From Acinetobacter wuhouensis (GTDB taxonomy: Bacteria; Pseudomonadota; Gammaproteobacteria; Pseudomonadales; Moraxellaceae), in contig NZ_CP031716.1 in NCBI RefSeq assembly GCF_001696605.3, forward strand, positions 682,001-746,000: a stretch of 64,000 nt of DNA, written 5' to 3'. Position 1 is the first letter of the stretch. Each line of letters starts with the position of its first letter. The position numbers were made by a program, and so were the translations under genes. The notes beneath the pieces are model-generated. The model worked only from the letters and a program-made list of their open reading frames with translations. It was not told the DNA's origin and made no database searches. Shown piece by piece: positions 37,339 to 47,948 of the stretch.

Positions 37339-39720
37339 ATGAAAATTAGCGAAAATTGGCTACGCACGTGGGTAAATCCTGCAATTGATAGCGAAGCTTT
37401 ATCTGACCAGCTGACTATGCTTGGTTTAGAAGTTGATGATTTAACACCAGCAGCAAAACCATTTACAGATGTAGTGGTTGGTGAGGTTCTTACTGTAGAG
37501 CAACATCCTGATGCAGATCGTTTACGTGTAACCACAGTCAATATTGGTTCGGGTGAACCATTGCAAATCGTTTGTGGTGCGCCAAATGTCCGTGCAGGGA
37601 TGAAAGCACCTGTTGCAACGATTGGTGCAGTATTACCTGGTGATTTTAAAATCAAAAAGGGCAAACTTCGTGGCGTTGAGTCACAAGGAATGCTGTGCGG
37701 TGCTTCTGAAATTGATCTTGAAGATAAAATTGATGGTCTTTTAGAACTTCCAGATGATGCGCCTGTTGGTGTGAATATCCGTGAATATCTAAATCTTGAT
37801 GATCATGTGATTGATATCAGTATCACGCCAAACCGTGGTGATTGTTTCAGTATCTGTGGGATTGCCCGTGAAATTGGTGTGATTAACCAGTTGCCTGTGA
37901 CTGCACCTGAAATTCAAGAAGTTGCAGCGACAATTGCAGATCAAAAACAAGTTGTGATTACAACTGAAGGTTGCCCACGTTACTTAGGTCGTGTGATTAA
38001 AAACGTCAATACTAAAGCACCGACACCGGCATGGATGGAGCAAGCTTTAGCACGTTCAGGTATCCGTCAGCACAGTATTTTGGTGGATATTACCAACTAT
38101 GTATTGATGGAGTTGGGTCAGCCCTTACATGCTTTTGATGGTGGCAAGGTACAGGGTTCAGTTCATGTACGCCAAGCGACTGCTGCTGAAAAACTTGTAT
38201 TGTTAAATGAACAAGAAGTTGAATTGTCTGAAAATGTGATGGTGATTGCAGATGATGCCAAAGCCTTGGCAATTGCAGGCATTATGGGTGGTTTATCTTC
38301 TTCTGTGACTGATGAAACTACTGAGATTTTCTTGGAATCGGCATTCTTCGCTCCACTTGCGATTGCAGGTCGTGCGCGTAGTTTTGGTTTACATACCGAT
38401 GCATCACAACGTTATGAACGTGGTGTGGATTTTGAATTACCAATGATTGCCATGCATCGTGCATCGCAATTGATCGCTGAACTTGCCGGTGGTGAATTTG
38501 GTCCGATTACTGTTGCTGAACAAACTGCGTTATTGCCAAAACGTGAAGCGATTGAATTGAATCAAGCGCAAGTGGATCAATTGCTTGGCTATAAAGTTGA
38601 ATCAGATTTTATTACCGATGCTTTGCAGCGTTTAGGTTGTGAAGTAACCGTTAAAGCACAAGGTGAATGGACAGTTGTTCCGCCATCACATCGTTACGAT
38701 ATGGCAATTTATCAGGATTTGATTGAAGAAGTTGCGCGTATTCATGGCTATGACAATATTCAAATGAGCTTGCCAGTCATTGATGTGAGATTAGCAAAAC
38801 ATCAAGACCAGTTTGAATTACCACAATTACGCCAAACTTTGGTGGCTTTAGGCTACCAAGAAGCGATTAGCTTTAGCTTTGCAGATTTAAAACTTGAAAA
38901 GCAATTGAATTCACAAGTGAATCCTTTGGCATTGGCAAATCCAATCTCAAGCGATTTGGCAGTAATGCGTTCAACCTTGCTTTCAAGCCTGATACCTTGT
39001 GTTCAGTACAATATCAATCGTCAGCAAAGCCGTGTGCGTTTCTTCGAGCTTGGTTTACGTTTTGATTATCAAAATGCACAAAATATTGATGATCTTAAAC
39101 AGATCCCTACTTTGGCGATGATCGCTGTGGGGGCTAAGCAAGCAGAATCTTGGCATGCTAAGCCTCAAGCGATGGATTTCTTTGATTTAAAAGGTGAAGT
39201 TGAAGAAGTTTTAGCCGCAGGTCGCGTCCAAGTTGAGTATGTACGTTCTGAACGTGAATGGCTACATCCTGGTCAATCTGCTGAAATTTTGGTGAATGGT
39301 CAATCGATTGGTTATTTAGGTCGTTTGCACCCATCTTTAGAAAATGCACTCGATTTGGGCACAACTTGGGTTGCTGAGCTCGATCAATCGGCTGTTTTGC
39401 AAACTTATGTATCTAATTTTACAGAATTATCACGATTTCCATCGGTTAGACGTGATATTGCTCTTGTAATTAGTGATAAGATTAATGTCAGTGAAATTCA
39501 GCAACTTATCGAAAAGACTGGTGGAGAGTTACTCGACTCAAATTGGTTATTCGATGTGTACACTGGGCAAGGGGTTGAACAAGGTAAGCGCTCATTGGCA
39601 TTTGCATTGTTATGGCAACATCCAACTCGTACACTTGAAGATGCTGAAATTAAATCCGGTATGGATCATATTATTCAAGTGTTAGAAAGCACTTACCAAG
39701 CGACATTGAGGGCCTCATGA
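37339..39720 (+). CDS. pheT: Phenylalanyl-tRNA synthetase beta subunit
   Basis: A 793-aa subunit with the N-terminal EMAP/tRNA-binding domain ([15 protein letters not shown]), B3/B4 editing domain, B5 domain, the catalytic-like core and the C-terminal FDX-ACB domain ([12 protein letters not shown]). The length is usual. Its stop overlaps the ihfA start (ATGA), as in E. coli, pointing to translational coupling. Confidence 0.97.
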   Translation: MKISENWLRTWVNPAIDSEALSDQLTMLGLEVDDLTPAAKPFTDVVVGEVLTVEQHPDADRLRVTTVNIGSGEPLQIVCGAPNVRAGMKAPVATIGAVLPGDFKIKKGKLRGVESQGMLCGASEIDLEDKIDGLLELPDDAPVGVNIREYLNLDDHVIDISITPNRGDCFSICGIAREIGVINQLPVTAPEIQEVAATIADQKQVVITTEGCPRYLGRVIKNVNTKAPTPAWMEQALARSGIRQHSILVDITNYVLMELGQPLHAFDGGKVQGSVHVRQATAAEKLVLLNEQEVELSENVMVIADDAKALAIAGIMGGLSSSVTDETTEIFLESAFFAPLAIAGRARSFGLHTDASQRYERGVDFELPMIAMHRASQLIAELAGGEFGPITVAEQTALLPKREAIELNQAQVDQLLGYKVESDFITDALQRLGCEVTVKAQGEWTVVPPSHRYDMAIYQDLIEEVARIHGYDNIQMSLPVIDVRLAKHQDQFELPQLRQTLVALGYQEAISFSFADLKLEKQLNSQVNPLALANPISSDLAVMRSTLLSSLIPCVQYNINRQQSRVRFFELGLRFDYQNAQNIDDLKQIPTLAMIAVGAKQAESWHAKPQAMDFFDLKGEVEEVLAAGRVQVEYVRSEREWLHPGQSAEILVNGQSIGYLGRLHPSLENALDLGTTWVAELDQSAVLQTYVSNFTELSRFPSVRRDIALVISDKINVSEIQQLIEKTGGELLDSNWLFDVYTGQGVEQGKRSLAFALLWQHPTRTLEDAEIKSGMDHIIQVLESTYQATLRAS

Positions 39721-40013
39721 CAGCATTAACAAAAGCAGAAATGGCTGATCATTTAAGTGAGCTTACGAGTTTAAATCGTCGTGAAGCGAAACAAATGGTT
39801 GAATTGTTCTTTGACGAAATTAGCCAAGCATTAATTGCAGGTGAACAAGTTAAACTTTCAGGTTTTGGTAACTTTGAACTACGTGACAAACGTCAACGTC
39901 CAGGTCGAAATCCAAAAACTGGAGAAGAAATTCCGATTTCAGCACGTCGAGTGGTAACGTTCCGTGCAGGTCAGAAATTCAGACAACGTGTAGGTACAGA
40001 ACAAGAAGATTAA
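39717..40013 (+). CDS. ihfA: Integration host factor alpha subunit
   Basis: A 98-aa DNA-bending HU/IHF-family protein with the DNA-binding arm [20 protein letters not shown]. It overlaps the pheT stop by four bases. IHF bends DNA for recombination, replication and transcription. The order pheS-pheT-ihfA is as in other gammaproteobacteria. Confidence 0.97.
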   Translation: MTALTKAEMADHLSELTSLNRREAKQMVELFFDEISQALIAGEQVKLSGFGNFELRDKRQRPGRNPKTGEEIPISARRVVTFRAGQKFRQRVGTEQED

Positions 40014-40036
40014 TTTTCGATTCGTTATGTATAAAT

Positions 40037-40068
40037 AAAAGCCCTGAGTATTTACTTGGGGCTTTTTT
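40037..40068 (+). terminator. Terminator after ihfA
   Basis: AAAAGCCCTGAGT with ACTTGGGGCTTTT (two G-U pairs, 4-nt loop) followed by a T-run. Confidence 0.85.
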
Positions 40069-40118
40069 GTATGTGCGGAGCAAAGGTGAATATAATCGTT
40101 TTGAAGATCAGCCTATTT

Positions 40119-40246
40119 TCAAAAGTTGGTTTTGAATAGATAGAGATCAATAATGAATGTTCTCTTTCCTTATGGAGTGAGAATCAGTGTTTTGCAAGCG
40201 GGAGAAACTTCATTCTCTTGTGGAATTGTGCTCTTCATTTCAGAGC
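40119..40246. repeat. Decayed relative of the MITE-like elements
   Basis: CAAAAGTT and, 18 bases later, ATCAATAATGAATGTTC match copy A at the same spacing (16 of 17 in the second block). Further on, TTCATTCTCTTGTGGAATT parallels the CTCATCCTCTTGCGGAGTT of copy A. The palindrome and the termini are degraded. The remainder of the gap 40014-40425 holds only the ihfA terminator and AT-rich DNA. Confidence 0.55.
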
Positions 40247-40373
40247 CATATATAGTTAATAGAAGTACACTTTGAATACATTTTAAATATATAGTTTGAG
40301 TGCTTTATGAATTAGCCAAGAAGTTTATTGCTGTGTGAGTAAACTAGAGTATAGAGATATTTTTTATAGACAT

Positions 40374-40403
40374 AAAAAAAGAGAACCTAAGGTTCTCTTT
40401 TTT
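40374..40403 (-). terminator. Terminator after the Ala-rich lipoprotein
   Basis: GAGAACC-TAA-GGTTCTC flanked by A7 on the left and T6 on the right; it works for the minus-strand gene. Confidence 0.88.
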
Positions 40404-40425
40404 CTGATAATAATCTAAGTGATTA

Positions 40426-40686
40426 TTATTGAGCAGCAGAAGCTGGAGCAGAAGCGTCAGCAGCAGCGGCAGTAGCTTCAGAAGCAGCGTCAGTAGCAAC
40501 TGCAGCAGCGTCAGTAGCAGAAGCAGCAGCAGCGTCAACAGCAGCAGTAGCTTCAGAAGCAGCTTCTACAGCTTGAGAAGCAGCAGCAGTTGCGTCAGCA
40601 GCAGCTTCTTCAGTTTTTTTAGCACAACCAACGAAAGCTAAAGTAGTAGCAACTGCAGCAGCAATAGCGATTTTTTTGAATAACAT
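40426..40686 (-). CDS. Small Ala-rich lipoprotein
   Basis: An 86-aa protein with a lipoprotein-type signal (MLFKKIAIAAAVATTLAFVG, then Cys at 21). After CAKKTEEAAAD the mature part is almost only Ala, Thr, Ser, Asp, Glu and Val in quasi-repeats (ASEATAA, ATDAA). It should be a largely helical, acidic filament anchored in the outer membrane, in general resembling Lpp-like or OprI-like small lipoproteins but lacking a clear C-terminal Lys. An upstream ATG at 40752 would spoil the signal peptide. It is flanked by its own terminator. Confidence 0.8.
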   Translation of the reverse strand: MLFKKIAIAAAVATTLAFVGCAKKTEEAAADATAAASQAVEAASEATAAVDAAAASATDAAAVATDAASEATAAAADASAPASAAQ

Positions 40687-41068
40687 GGCATCACTCTCAT
40701 AAATTAAATTGAGACAAAAAACCCAAGTTAGCCTGTTTATTGCTTTTTGCATGAGCAGTCTAACTGGTATGCGAATATGCTATCACTGCGCATTTTGAAT
40801 TGCTACTGTCTAAATTAAAAAAACTGTCAAAAATGATGCAAAAATGATGGTTTTTTAACAGATATTTACAATTGATTTTGAGTTTTAGATTGGTTTATTA
40901 AAGGGTAAATACTTAAAAAACATGGGGAAAACTATTTATTAATTTTAATTTTCAAACATTTGCAACTTTGTGTTAAATCAAAACGCTGCAATTGTATATT
41001 TATGTAAATAATGTCAACCAAATAAAAAGGCTATCGTTATAGATAGCCTTTTTATCATTTTCTTTAAA
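40687..41068. other. Intergenic region between lipoprotein gene and rho
   Basis: 382 bp, AT-rich. It holds the promoter of the lipoprotein gene (reading left) and, at 41024-41053, the rho terminator. No gene was recognised. Confidence 0.6.
41024..41053 (-). terminator. Terminator after rho
   Basis: AAAAAGGCTATC-GTTATA-GATAGCCTTTTT, perfect 12-bp stem. Confidence 0.9.
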
Positions 41069-42337
41069 TTAGTTTGCAGCTTTACGCTTCATTTGATCAA
41101 AGAAATCATCATTGGTTTTGGTTTCTTTCATGCGATCTAGCAAGAATTCCATTGCTGCAAGTTCATCCATAGGGTGAAGTAATTTACGTAAAATCCAGAC
41201 TTTACGTAGGTTTTCTTCGCTCATGAGACGTTCTTCACGACGCGTACCTGATTTTTTGATGTTCATTGAAGGGAAGACGCGTTTTTCAGCAATACGGCGA
41301 TCAAGTGTAATCTCTTGGTTACCTGTACCTTTGAATTCTTCGTAAATGACTTCATCCATTTTACTGCCTGTTTCAATTAAGGCAGTAGAGATAATGGTGA
41401 GTGAGCCACCTTCTTCAATGTTACGTGCAGCACCAAAGAAGCGTTTAGGGCGTTCTAATGCATGTGCATCTACACCACCAGTTAACACTTTACCAGATGA
41501 AGGAACAACAGTGTTGTACGCACGTGCTAAACGTGTGATTGAGTCGAGTAGTATCACAACGTCTTTTTTGTGCTCAACCAAGCGTTTAGCTTTTTCAATC
41601 ACCATTTCAGCTACTTGTACGTGACGTGCAGGCGATTCGTCAAATGTAGAAGCAACAACTTCACCTCGAACTGTACGTTCCATTTCGGTTACTTCTTCAG
41701 GACGTTCGTCAATAAGAAGTACGATGAGGAAGCATTCTGGGTTGTTACGAACAATCGATTGCGCGATGTTTTGTAACAACATCGTTTTACCGGCTTTTGG
41801 TGGTGCAACAATGATTGAACGTTGACCTTTACCAATTGGCGCAATTAAATCGACTACACGTGCAGTTAAATCTTCAGAAGAACCATTACCCAATTCCATG
41901 ACTAATTGCTCAGTTGGGAAAAGTGGTGTTAAGTTTTCAAATAAGATTTTATTACGTGAGTTTTCAGGTGTATCGTAGTTAATTTGGTTTACTTTTAATA
42001 ATGCAAAGTAACGTTCACCTTCTTTCGGTGGGCGAATCGTACCTGTAATCGTATCACCTGTACGTAGGTTAAAACGACGAATTTGTGATGGGCTTACATA
42101 AATGTCATCAGGACCAGCAAGGTACGAACCCGCTGCTGAGCGGAGGAAGCCGAAGCCATCCGACAAAATCTCTAGAACACCATCACCAAAAATTTCTTCG
42201 CCATTCATTGCATGGCGTTTCAAGATGGCAAAAATGATGTCTTGCTTACGGTTACGCGCCATTCCTTCAAGGCCCATAAACTCAGCAATTTTAATGAGTT
42301 CGCCGATCGGTTTTTTCTTGAGTTCAGTTAAATTCAT
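41069..42337 (-). CDS. rho: Transcription termination factor Rho
   Basis: A 422-aa hexameric RNA helicase: N-terminal RNA-binding fold ([29 protein letters not shown]), Walker A PPKAGKT, Walker B region [17 protein letters not shown]- and R-loops ([17 protein letters not shown]). Full length. The 347-bp gap upstream leaves room for the long leader through which Rho usually attenuates its own transcription. Confidence 0.98.
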   Translation of the reverse strand: MNLTELKKKPIGELIKIAEFMGLEGMARNRKQDIIFAILKRHAMNGEEIFGDGVLEILSDGFGFLRSAAGSYLAGPDDIYVSPSQIRRFNLRTGDTITGTIRPPKEGERYFALLKVNQINYDTPENSRNKILFENLTPLFPTEQLVMELGNGSSEDLTARVVDLIAPIGKGQRSIIVAPPKAGKTMLLQNIAQSIVRNNPECFLIVLLIDERPEEVTEMERTVRGEVVASTFDESPARHVQVAEMVIEKAKRLVEHKKDVVILLDSITRLARAYNTVVPSSGKVLTGGVDAHALERPKRFFGAARNIEEGGSLTIISTALIETGSKMDEVIYEEFKGTGNQEITLDRRIAEKRVFPSMNIKKSGTRREERLMSEENLRKVWILRKLLHPMDELAAMEFLLDRMKETKTNDDFFDQMKRKAAN

Positions 42338-42684
42338 AGATGGTCAGATTGAATAAGGATGTGTGGAACACAGATAAAAGAGAAAAGAAGCAAAAGTCGT
42401 CCGCAGTGCAATCGTTGAGCTGAAAATGCATTTGAGCAAAAACAGACTCAGAAGCTATGTAGTTCTTTCGAGGAGAAATGTGTTAAACAATTTCTGTTGC
42501 CGAGCGGCGATCTTATGTGTTGTCTTTTAAGAAACAGGAAAAAGATAATCCTAATGTTCCTTGTGCATGAAATATAAGTGAGATCAATGTATTTGTCAAA
42601 TTATAGTCAAAAAAATACGCTAGTTTTTCTAGCGTATTTTTGAATATTTTAAATTTTGCAGATCAGTACTGCAAAAATCTAAAA
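42338..42684. other. rho upstream region
   Basis: 347 bp without a gene. It holds the trxA terminator (42611-42641) on the far side and the rho promoter and leader. No further signal was recognised. Confidence 0.6.
42611..42641 (-). terminator. Terminator after trxA
   Basis: AAAAATACGCTAG-TTTTT-CTAGCGTATTTTT, perfect 13-bp stem. Confidence 0.92.
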
Positions 42685-43011
42685 TTAGATATTTTCATCA
42701 ATGAATGAAGTCAATTTAGACTTTGGCACTGCACCGATTTGTTGCGCAACAACTTCACCGTTTTTGAACATTAATAATGCTGGGATATTACGGATGTTGT
42801 AGTTCACAGCAGTTTGTTCGCAAGCCGTTACATCAACCTTAACGATTTTAACTTTGCCTTCGTATTCATTAGAAAGTACTTCTAATACAGGTGCAATGGC
42901 TTTACATGGTGCACACCAACCTGCCCAGAAATCAACAATTACAGGAATGTCAGATTGAAGAACGTCAGCGTCAAAGTTTGCATCAGTTGTATTTACGATA
43001 TTGCCAGACAT
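42685..43011 (-). CDS. trxA: Thioredoxin
   Basis: A 108-aa thioredoxin with the cis-Pro loop RNIPALLMFKNG and active site WCAPC in place of the usual WCGPC. It reduces protein disulfides with electrons from thioredoxin reductase. It is next to rho, as in many gammaproteobacteria, and divergent from ppx, also a common order. Confidence 0.95.
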   Translation of the reverse strand: MSGNIVNTTDANFDADVLQSDIPVIVDFWAGWCAPCKAIAPVLEVLSNEYEGKVKIVKVDVTACEQTAVNYNIRNIPALLMFKNGEVVAQQIGAVPKSKLTSFIDENI

Positions 43012-43304
43012 GGATTTTGCTCCAAAAATATTTTAAAGATGAATCTATCTATGGATATAAGTATTACACAGTCATCTTTAACAATGTAGGGGAATGCGTA
43101 AATTTTCAGGCGAATTGATTAAATTGTCCAATTGATGCTCACGATATTTACAATCGGAACTTTGAAAAAAGGGTGGTTTCTGTAACACAATTGTCATATA
43201 TGCTGAAAAAATAATGACTCGTCAAATTGTCTAAATAAATGGCTTTTAAATTGCGTGCATGTGAATTAATCTAGGCAACAATTCAGTATGAGTTTGTATA
43301 AATA

Positions 43305-44825
43305 ATGTCTGATTTTTTGATTGATGAAGAATTACTTGCTGCCATTGATATGGGGTCAAACAGTTTCCACTTGGCAATCGCACGTGTGGATCATGGTGAA
43401 GTTAAGAAAGTTGCTTCTATGTCAGAAAAAGTTCAGCTTGCTGCTGGATTGGATGAAAATAAGAATTTAACTGAAGCTGCACAACAGCGTGGTTTAGCGT
43501 GTTTAGCACGTTTTGTCGGGCGTTTGAGTTCTGTACAACCGACCCGTCTTCGTATCGTCGCGACCAATGCTTTGCGTCAAGCTAAAAATGGTCACGAATT
43601 TATTCAAAAAGCTGCTGAAATTTTACCAAAACCGATTGAAATCATTGCAGGTCGTGAAGAAGCGCGTCTAATTTACTTAGGTGTTTCGCATACCATGGTC
43701 AATAGTGGTCGTCGTTTGGTGATTGATATTGGTGGTGGTTCGACTGAGCTGATTATTGGTGAAGAGTTTGAACCCATTCATACCGAATCTTTGCAAATGG
43801 GTTGCGTTGCATTTACCAAAGCCTATTTCCCAGAAGGCGATATTAATAGTAAAGCCTTTGATAAAGCCGTAGTGGCAGCACGAAAAGAATTGACCTCAAT
43901 TGCCAATACTTATAAAGCTGCTGGTTGGGATACGGTTGTTGGTTCAAGTGGAACAATCAAGGCTTGTCGCCAAATCGCAGTCAATATGGGGTGGAGTGAT
44001 GAACAAGAAAACTTGACCCGTGAAGGCTTAGAAAAATTAAAAGAAAAAATGCTGAAATTCAAACACATTTCAGATATGGAGTTTGAAGGTTTAAAAGAAG
44101 ATCGTCGAGCTGTTTTACCAGCAGGTGTTGCGATTTTGTATGCTGTATTCGAAGTATTGAATATTGATAAATTGGTTTATTCCGATGGCGCATTGCGTGA
44201 AGGGGTTATGTACGATCTTCTAGGGCGTTTTCAACACGAAGATGTCCGTGATCGTAGCGTACAAGCCATGATGGGGCGCTATGGCGCAGACCAAAAACAA
44301 GCAGAACGTGTAGTCGAAACCGCACAGCATTTATTTGATGGTGTGGCTGTTGCACTGAATTTAAACAGTGATGATAGTGATTTATTGCGTCGTGCTGCGT
44401 ATTTACATGAAATTGGTTTAGCAATAAGTCACAGTGGTTATCATAAACATAGTGCTTACTTATTACAGCATTCTGACATTCCTGGTTTTTCGCAAATCGA
44501 TCAAAACCATTTGTCACATTTGGTCGCTCATCATCGTCGTAAATTACGTCCAGATGCCAAATTAGATGTGCTCAAGGTCGGTAGTCACAAGCTTGTCTAC
44601 TTATGCTTATTGCTTCGTCTTGCCGTTTTACTGAATCACAGCCGTAGCGATGAGATGCTTCCTGCCATTGAATTGACGGTGGATAATGAGCAACAATGGC
44701 ATCTCAGCGTTTCTGGTGATGCCAAACAATGGCCACTGCTGGTTGCAGATTTGCATGATGAGCAAGTGCAATTTAAGCATTGGGACATTGCATTGAATAT
44801 TCAGTCGGAACAGTTTATCGATTAA
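43305..44825 (+). CDS. ppx: Exopolyphosphatase
   Basis: A 506-aa Ppx/GppA-family enzyme: ASKHA-type phosphate motifs AIDMGSNSFHLAIAR and VIDIGGGSTELIIG, GSSGTIKA, then an HD-like C-terminal domain (YLHEIGLAISHSGYHKHSAY). It removes terminal phosphates from polyphosphate. The length fits Ppx rather than short GppA forms. It is divergent from trxA and separated from accA by a hairpin-rich 103 bp. Confidence 0.95.
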   Translation: MSDFLIDEELLAAIDMGSNSFHLAIARVDHGEVKKVASMSEKVQLAAGLDENKNLTEAAQQRGLACLARFVGRLSSVQPTRLRIVATNALRQAKNGHEFIQKAAEILPKPIEIIAGREEARLIYLGVSHTMVNSGRRLVIDIGGGSTELIIGEEFEPIHTESLQMGCVAFTKAYFPEGDINSKAFDKAVVAARKELTSIANTYKAAGWDTVVGSSGTIKACRQIAVNMGWSDEQENLTREGLEKLKEKMLKFKHISDMEFEGLKEDRRAVLPAGVAILYAVFEVLNIDKLVYSDGALREGVMYDLLGRFQHEDVRDRSVQAMMGRYGADQKQAERVVETAQHLFDGVAVALNLNSDDSDLLRRAAYLHEIGLAISHSGYHKHSAYLLQHSDIPGFSQIDQNHLSHLVAHHRRKLRPDAKLDVLKVGSHKLVYLCLLLRLAVLLNHSRSDEMLPAIELTVDNEQQWHLSVSGDAKQWPLLVADLHDEQVQFKHWDIALNIQSEQFID

Positions 44826-44830
44826 CTTCA

Positions 44831-44878
44831 GGTCGGGTGATGATTGTCTGAGATCAGTCATGCAATATCACCCGAACC
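44831..44878 (+). other. Long hairpin between ppx and accA
   Basis: GGTCGGGTGAT (44831-44841) pairs with ATCACCCGAACC (44867-44878) with one bulged base, and an inner stem TGATTG/CAGTCA lies within. No T-run follows, so it is not a classic terminator. A smaller hairpin, AGGGT-GA-ACCCT, lies at 44890-44901. Confidence 0.6.
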
Positions 44879-44928
44879 TAAACTTCCGCAGGGTGAACCC
44901 TCGGTAAATTAGGGATAATACTCGACTT

Positions 44929-45753
44929 ATGAAAAGTAAAGCTGCTCAATCTAAAGCTTGGAAAACGGTTCAAATTGCACGTCATCCTGAACGTCCGCAA
45001 TTTTTGGATTATGTAGGCGAAATTTTTACAGAATTTGATACCTTGCATGGTGATCGTCTTTATGGTGATGACGGTGCAATGGTCGGTGGTTTAGCACGTT
45101 TTAATGGTCAACCTGTGATGGTGGTTGGTCAGCATCGTGGTCGTAGTACCCGTGAAAAATTACAACATAACTTTGGTATGTGTAATCCTGAAGGTTACCG
45201 TAAGTCACAGCGTTTGCTCGATATGGCAGAGCGTTTCAATCTACCTGTATTTACTTTTATTGACACAATGGGAGCTTACCCAGGTGTTGGTGCAGAAGAA
45301 CGTGGTCAAGCAGAAGCGATTGCGACAAGCTTGGCTCAACTTTCTAGCTTAAAAGTTCCAGTTATTGCAACCGTTTTAGGTGAAGGTGGTTCAGGTGGCG
45401 CACTCGGTATCGGTGTGGCTGACCGTGTAGTAATGCTTTCACACAGTATTTACTCTGTGATTTCACCAGAAGGTTGTGCATCAATTCTTTGGAAAACAGC
45501 TGAAAAAGCAGAACAAGCCAGTGAAGCACTTGCATTAACCGCAGACAAACTTCAAAAAATCGGTATTGTTGAATACGTGGTAGATGAAGGTGAGGGCGCG
45601 CATTTACATCCATTAGAAGTTATGGAAAAACTCAAGGATGTGTTACAACAAGCGCTTGATGAATTACAGCCTTTAACTGCGGAAGAACGATGCGAAGCAC
45701 GTTATCAACGTTTAATGAAGTTTGGCAGCGACAACTTAGGACTCGCTTCTTAA
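44929..45753 (+). CDS. accA: Acetyl-CoA carboxylase, carboxyltransferase alpha subunit
   Basis: A 274-aa AccA with the family core: [74 protein letters not shown]. It transfers CO2 from carboxybiotin to acetyl-CoA. It lacks about 50 N-terminal residues of the E. coli protein; an in-frame TAA at 44905-44907 rules out a longer start, and Acinetobacter AccA is normally this short. The tilS start lies 64 bp before its stop. Confidence 0.96.
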   Translation: MKSKAAQSKAWKTVQIARHPERPQFLDYVGEIFTEFDTLHGDRLYGDDGAMVGGLARFNGQPVMVVGQHRGRSTREKLQHNFGMCNPEGYRKSQRLLDMAERFNLPVFTFIDTMGAYPGVGAEERGQAEAIATSLAQLSSLKVPVIATVLGEGGSGGALGIGVADRVVMLSHSIYSVISPEGCASILWKTAEKAEQASEALALTADKLQKIGIVEYVVDEGEGAHLHPLEVMEKLKDVLQQALDELQPLTAEERCEARYQRLMKFGSDNLGLAS

Positions 45754-47042
45754 AACAGCATTCTCAATTTGCTGAAAATACGCAATTTCTGATCGGATGT
45801 AGTGGTGGCATGGACTCCATGCTATTGCTACATGTGATGTCTCAGCTTTTTCCTCATCAAATTCGTGCGATTTACGTCAATCATCAACTACAACAAGTCA
45901 GTGATGAATGGGCTGATTTTGTCGCTGAACAATGTACACAACTGAATATTCCTTATATTATTCAGCCTGTTCAAGTTGCTCAAGGTAATCTTGAAAATCA
46001 AGCACGCCAAGCGCGCTATGATGCATATCTACAACATTTAAAAGAAAATGAAGTTCTTGTTTTAGCTCACCATCAACAAGACCAAGCTGAAACGTTATTG
46101 TTACGTCTATTCTCAGGCGCTGGTGTTGCGGGTTTATCAGCAATGCAAGCCATTGATCAGCGTGATGATTTGACCATTTGGCGACCACTGTTAAATACGA
46201 CGCGTGAGCAGATTTGCCAATGGGTTGAGCAATTACACATTTGCTATGTTGATGATCCTACGAACTTAGATACGCATCATGATCGTGCATGGTGTCGACA
46301 TGAACTTTGGCATATTTTGCAAAGCCGTTATCCCAAAATGCAGCAGGCTTTGGCTCGAACCAGTTATTTGATGCAAGATGCGGATGAAATTCTCAATGAA
46401 GTTCTACAGCAAGATTTACAGTTGTGTGGAAATGCTGAACAGCTTGATTTAGAAAAACTACAACAATTGTCATTGGCCCGACAACGCCAGCTTTTATCAG
46501 CTTGGATGAAAGGGCAGGATACTTATCGCCCCGCATTTGAAATGGTGCAACGCCTACAAGATGAAGTGATTTATTCAAAAACAGATTCACAAGCGGCTTT
46601 ACATTGGAATCAGTTTTATTATTTACGTTATCAAAATCAACTTTATCGGATTGCGCAAACACAATATTTAGCATCAAAATCTAAGCAATTGATTCCCATA
46701 CAAGCGTTGCAATTACAGCTCCATCAACAGCTACAATTACCCGCTGGTAACTTTCAATTAGAACGTTCTAAAATAGGTTTAGCTTTTACATTGCTTGGAA
46801 AACAACTGACATTGAAAGCACGTCAAGGTGGAGAGAAAATTCATCTATACGGTCGGGTCGGTGCTTGGCCATTGAAAAAAGCCATTCAAGATGCGCATAT
46901 TTTTCCTTGGAAGCGTCATACAATTCAAATATTAAGTGTAGATAATGTTATGCTTGGTGTGTTTACACCAAATGGTTTTTGGTTGGCGCAATCTGAATAT
47001 TGTGAAGTCGACGGTTGGCAACCAAATTTAATCTCAGCGTAA
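45690..47042 (+). CDS. tilS: tRNA(Ile)-lysidine synthase
   Basis: A 450-aa N-type PP-loop ATPase ([11 protein letters not shown]) that converts C34 of tRNA-Ile(CAU) to lysidine. It also has the [17 protein letters not shown] motif and a C-terminal TilS domain ([12 protein letters not shown] ... [14 protein letters not shown]). GGAAG is just upstream of the ATG at 45690. The start overlaps the accA end by 64 bp in another frame, so translation is probably coupled. Confidence 0.95.
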   Translation: MRSTLSTFNEVWQRQLRTRFLKQHSQFAENTQFLIGCSGGMDSMLLLHVMSQLFPHQIRAIYVNHQLQQVSDEWADFVAEQCTQLNIPYIIQPVQVAQGNLENQARQARYDAYLQHLKENEVLVLAHHQQDQAETLLLRLFSGAGVAGLSAMQAIDQRDDLTIWRPLLNTTREQICQWVEQLHICYVDDPTNLDTHHDRAWCRHELWHILQSRYPKMQQALARTSYLMQDADEILNEVLQQDLQLCGNAEQLDLEKLQQLSLARQRQLLSAWMKGQDTYRPAFEMVQRLQDEVIYSKTDSQAALHWNQFYYLRYQNQLYRIAQTQYLASKSKQLIPIQALQLQLHQQLQLPAGNFQLERSKIGLAFTLLGKQLTLKARQGGEKIHLYGRVGAWPLKKAIQDAHIFPWKRHTIQILSVDNVMLGVFTPNGFWLAQSEYCEVDGWQPNLISA

Positions 47043-47066
47043 CAAAACTAAGGTCGAGTGTGATTC

Positions 47067-47897
47067 ATGAGTGCAGTGTTAAATTGTAATATTACTTTTA
47101 TTGGTGGTGGAAATATGGCTCAAGCCCTGATTGGTGGCTTGTTGAGTCGTGGTTTACCTGCAACACGTATTACAGTTTCAGACCCCGTTGAAAAAGTTCG
47201 TGAATTACTCAAAGAAAAAGATGTGCATGTGACTGATGATAATGTTGCAGCGATTAAAGATGCCGATATTGTTGTATTTGCTGTGAAACCGCAAGTTTTA
47301 GGCACAGTATTAAAACCATTAAACGGTTTATTTGCGAATAAATTGATTATTTCGATTGTGGCTGGTGCTGAAATTAAAACGATTTCAGACTTGACTGGCA
47401 ATAATCGTATTGTCCGTGTGATGCCAAATACACCGGCTTTGGTGCAAACGGGTGCGCATGGTATGTATGCGAATGAAGAAGTTGAAACAAAAGATCGCGA
47501 GTTGGCGACACAAGTTTTGGCTTCAACAGGTTTAACCATTTGGGTAGGTTCAGAAGCGCAAATTGATGCTGTAACTGCGGTTTCTGGTTCAGGTCCTGCA
47601 TATTTCTTCTATATGATGGAAAGTATGATTCGTGCAGGTAAGAATATGGGCTTGGATGAAAAGGTGGCAACGGCTTTAACCTTGCAAACAGCGCTAGGCG
47701 CTGCGCAAATGGCGATCACCAGTTCAAGTGCGCCGTCAGAGTTGCGTAAAAATGTGACCTCACCAAATGGTACGACTCAAGCCGCAATCGAAGTATTTGA
47801 TCGCGCACAAATTTCACAGAATATTCAAACAGCTTTGGCTGCTGCGCAAAAACGTAGTCAGGAATTGGCTGTAGAGTTAAGTGACAGCATTAAATAA
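47067..47897 (+). CDS. proC: Pyrroline-5-carboxylate reductase
   Basis: A 276-aa NAD(P)-dependent enzyme for the last step of proline synthesis. It has the Rossmann start FIGGGNMAQALIGGLL and the C-terminal SGSGPAYFFYMMESMIRAG and TSPNGTTQAAIEVFD. Full length. It is followed by a YggT gene after 51 bp, a common bacterial arrangement. Confidence 0.96.
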   Translation: MSAVLNCNITFIGGGNMAQALIGGLLSRGLPATRITVSDPVEKVRELLKEKDVHVTDDNVAAIKDADIVVFAVKPQVLGTVLKPLNGLFANKLIISIVAGAEIKTISDLTGNNRIVRVMPNTPALVQTGAHGMYANEEVETKDRELATQVLASTGLTIWVGSEAQIDAVTAVSGSGPAYFFYMMESMIRAGKNMGLDEKVATALTLQTALGAAQMAITSSSAPSELRKNVTSPNGTTQAAIEVFDRAQISQNIQTALAAAQKRSQELAVELSDSIK

Positions 47898-47948
47898 TTT
47901 TTTAATCATCGTTTTAAGCATATATTGATTTTTTAGGAACGTTCCAAT

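Noticed and set aside
40429..40641. Ser-rich plus-strand and Leu-rich minus-strand frames opposite the Ala-rich lipoprotein
   Set aside because: Composition is a direct result of the GCA/GCT-rich codons of the real gene in other frames.
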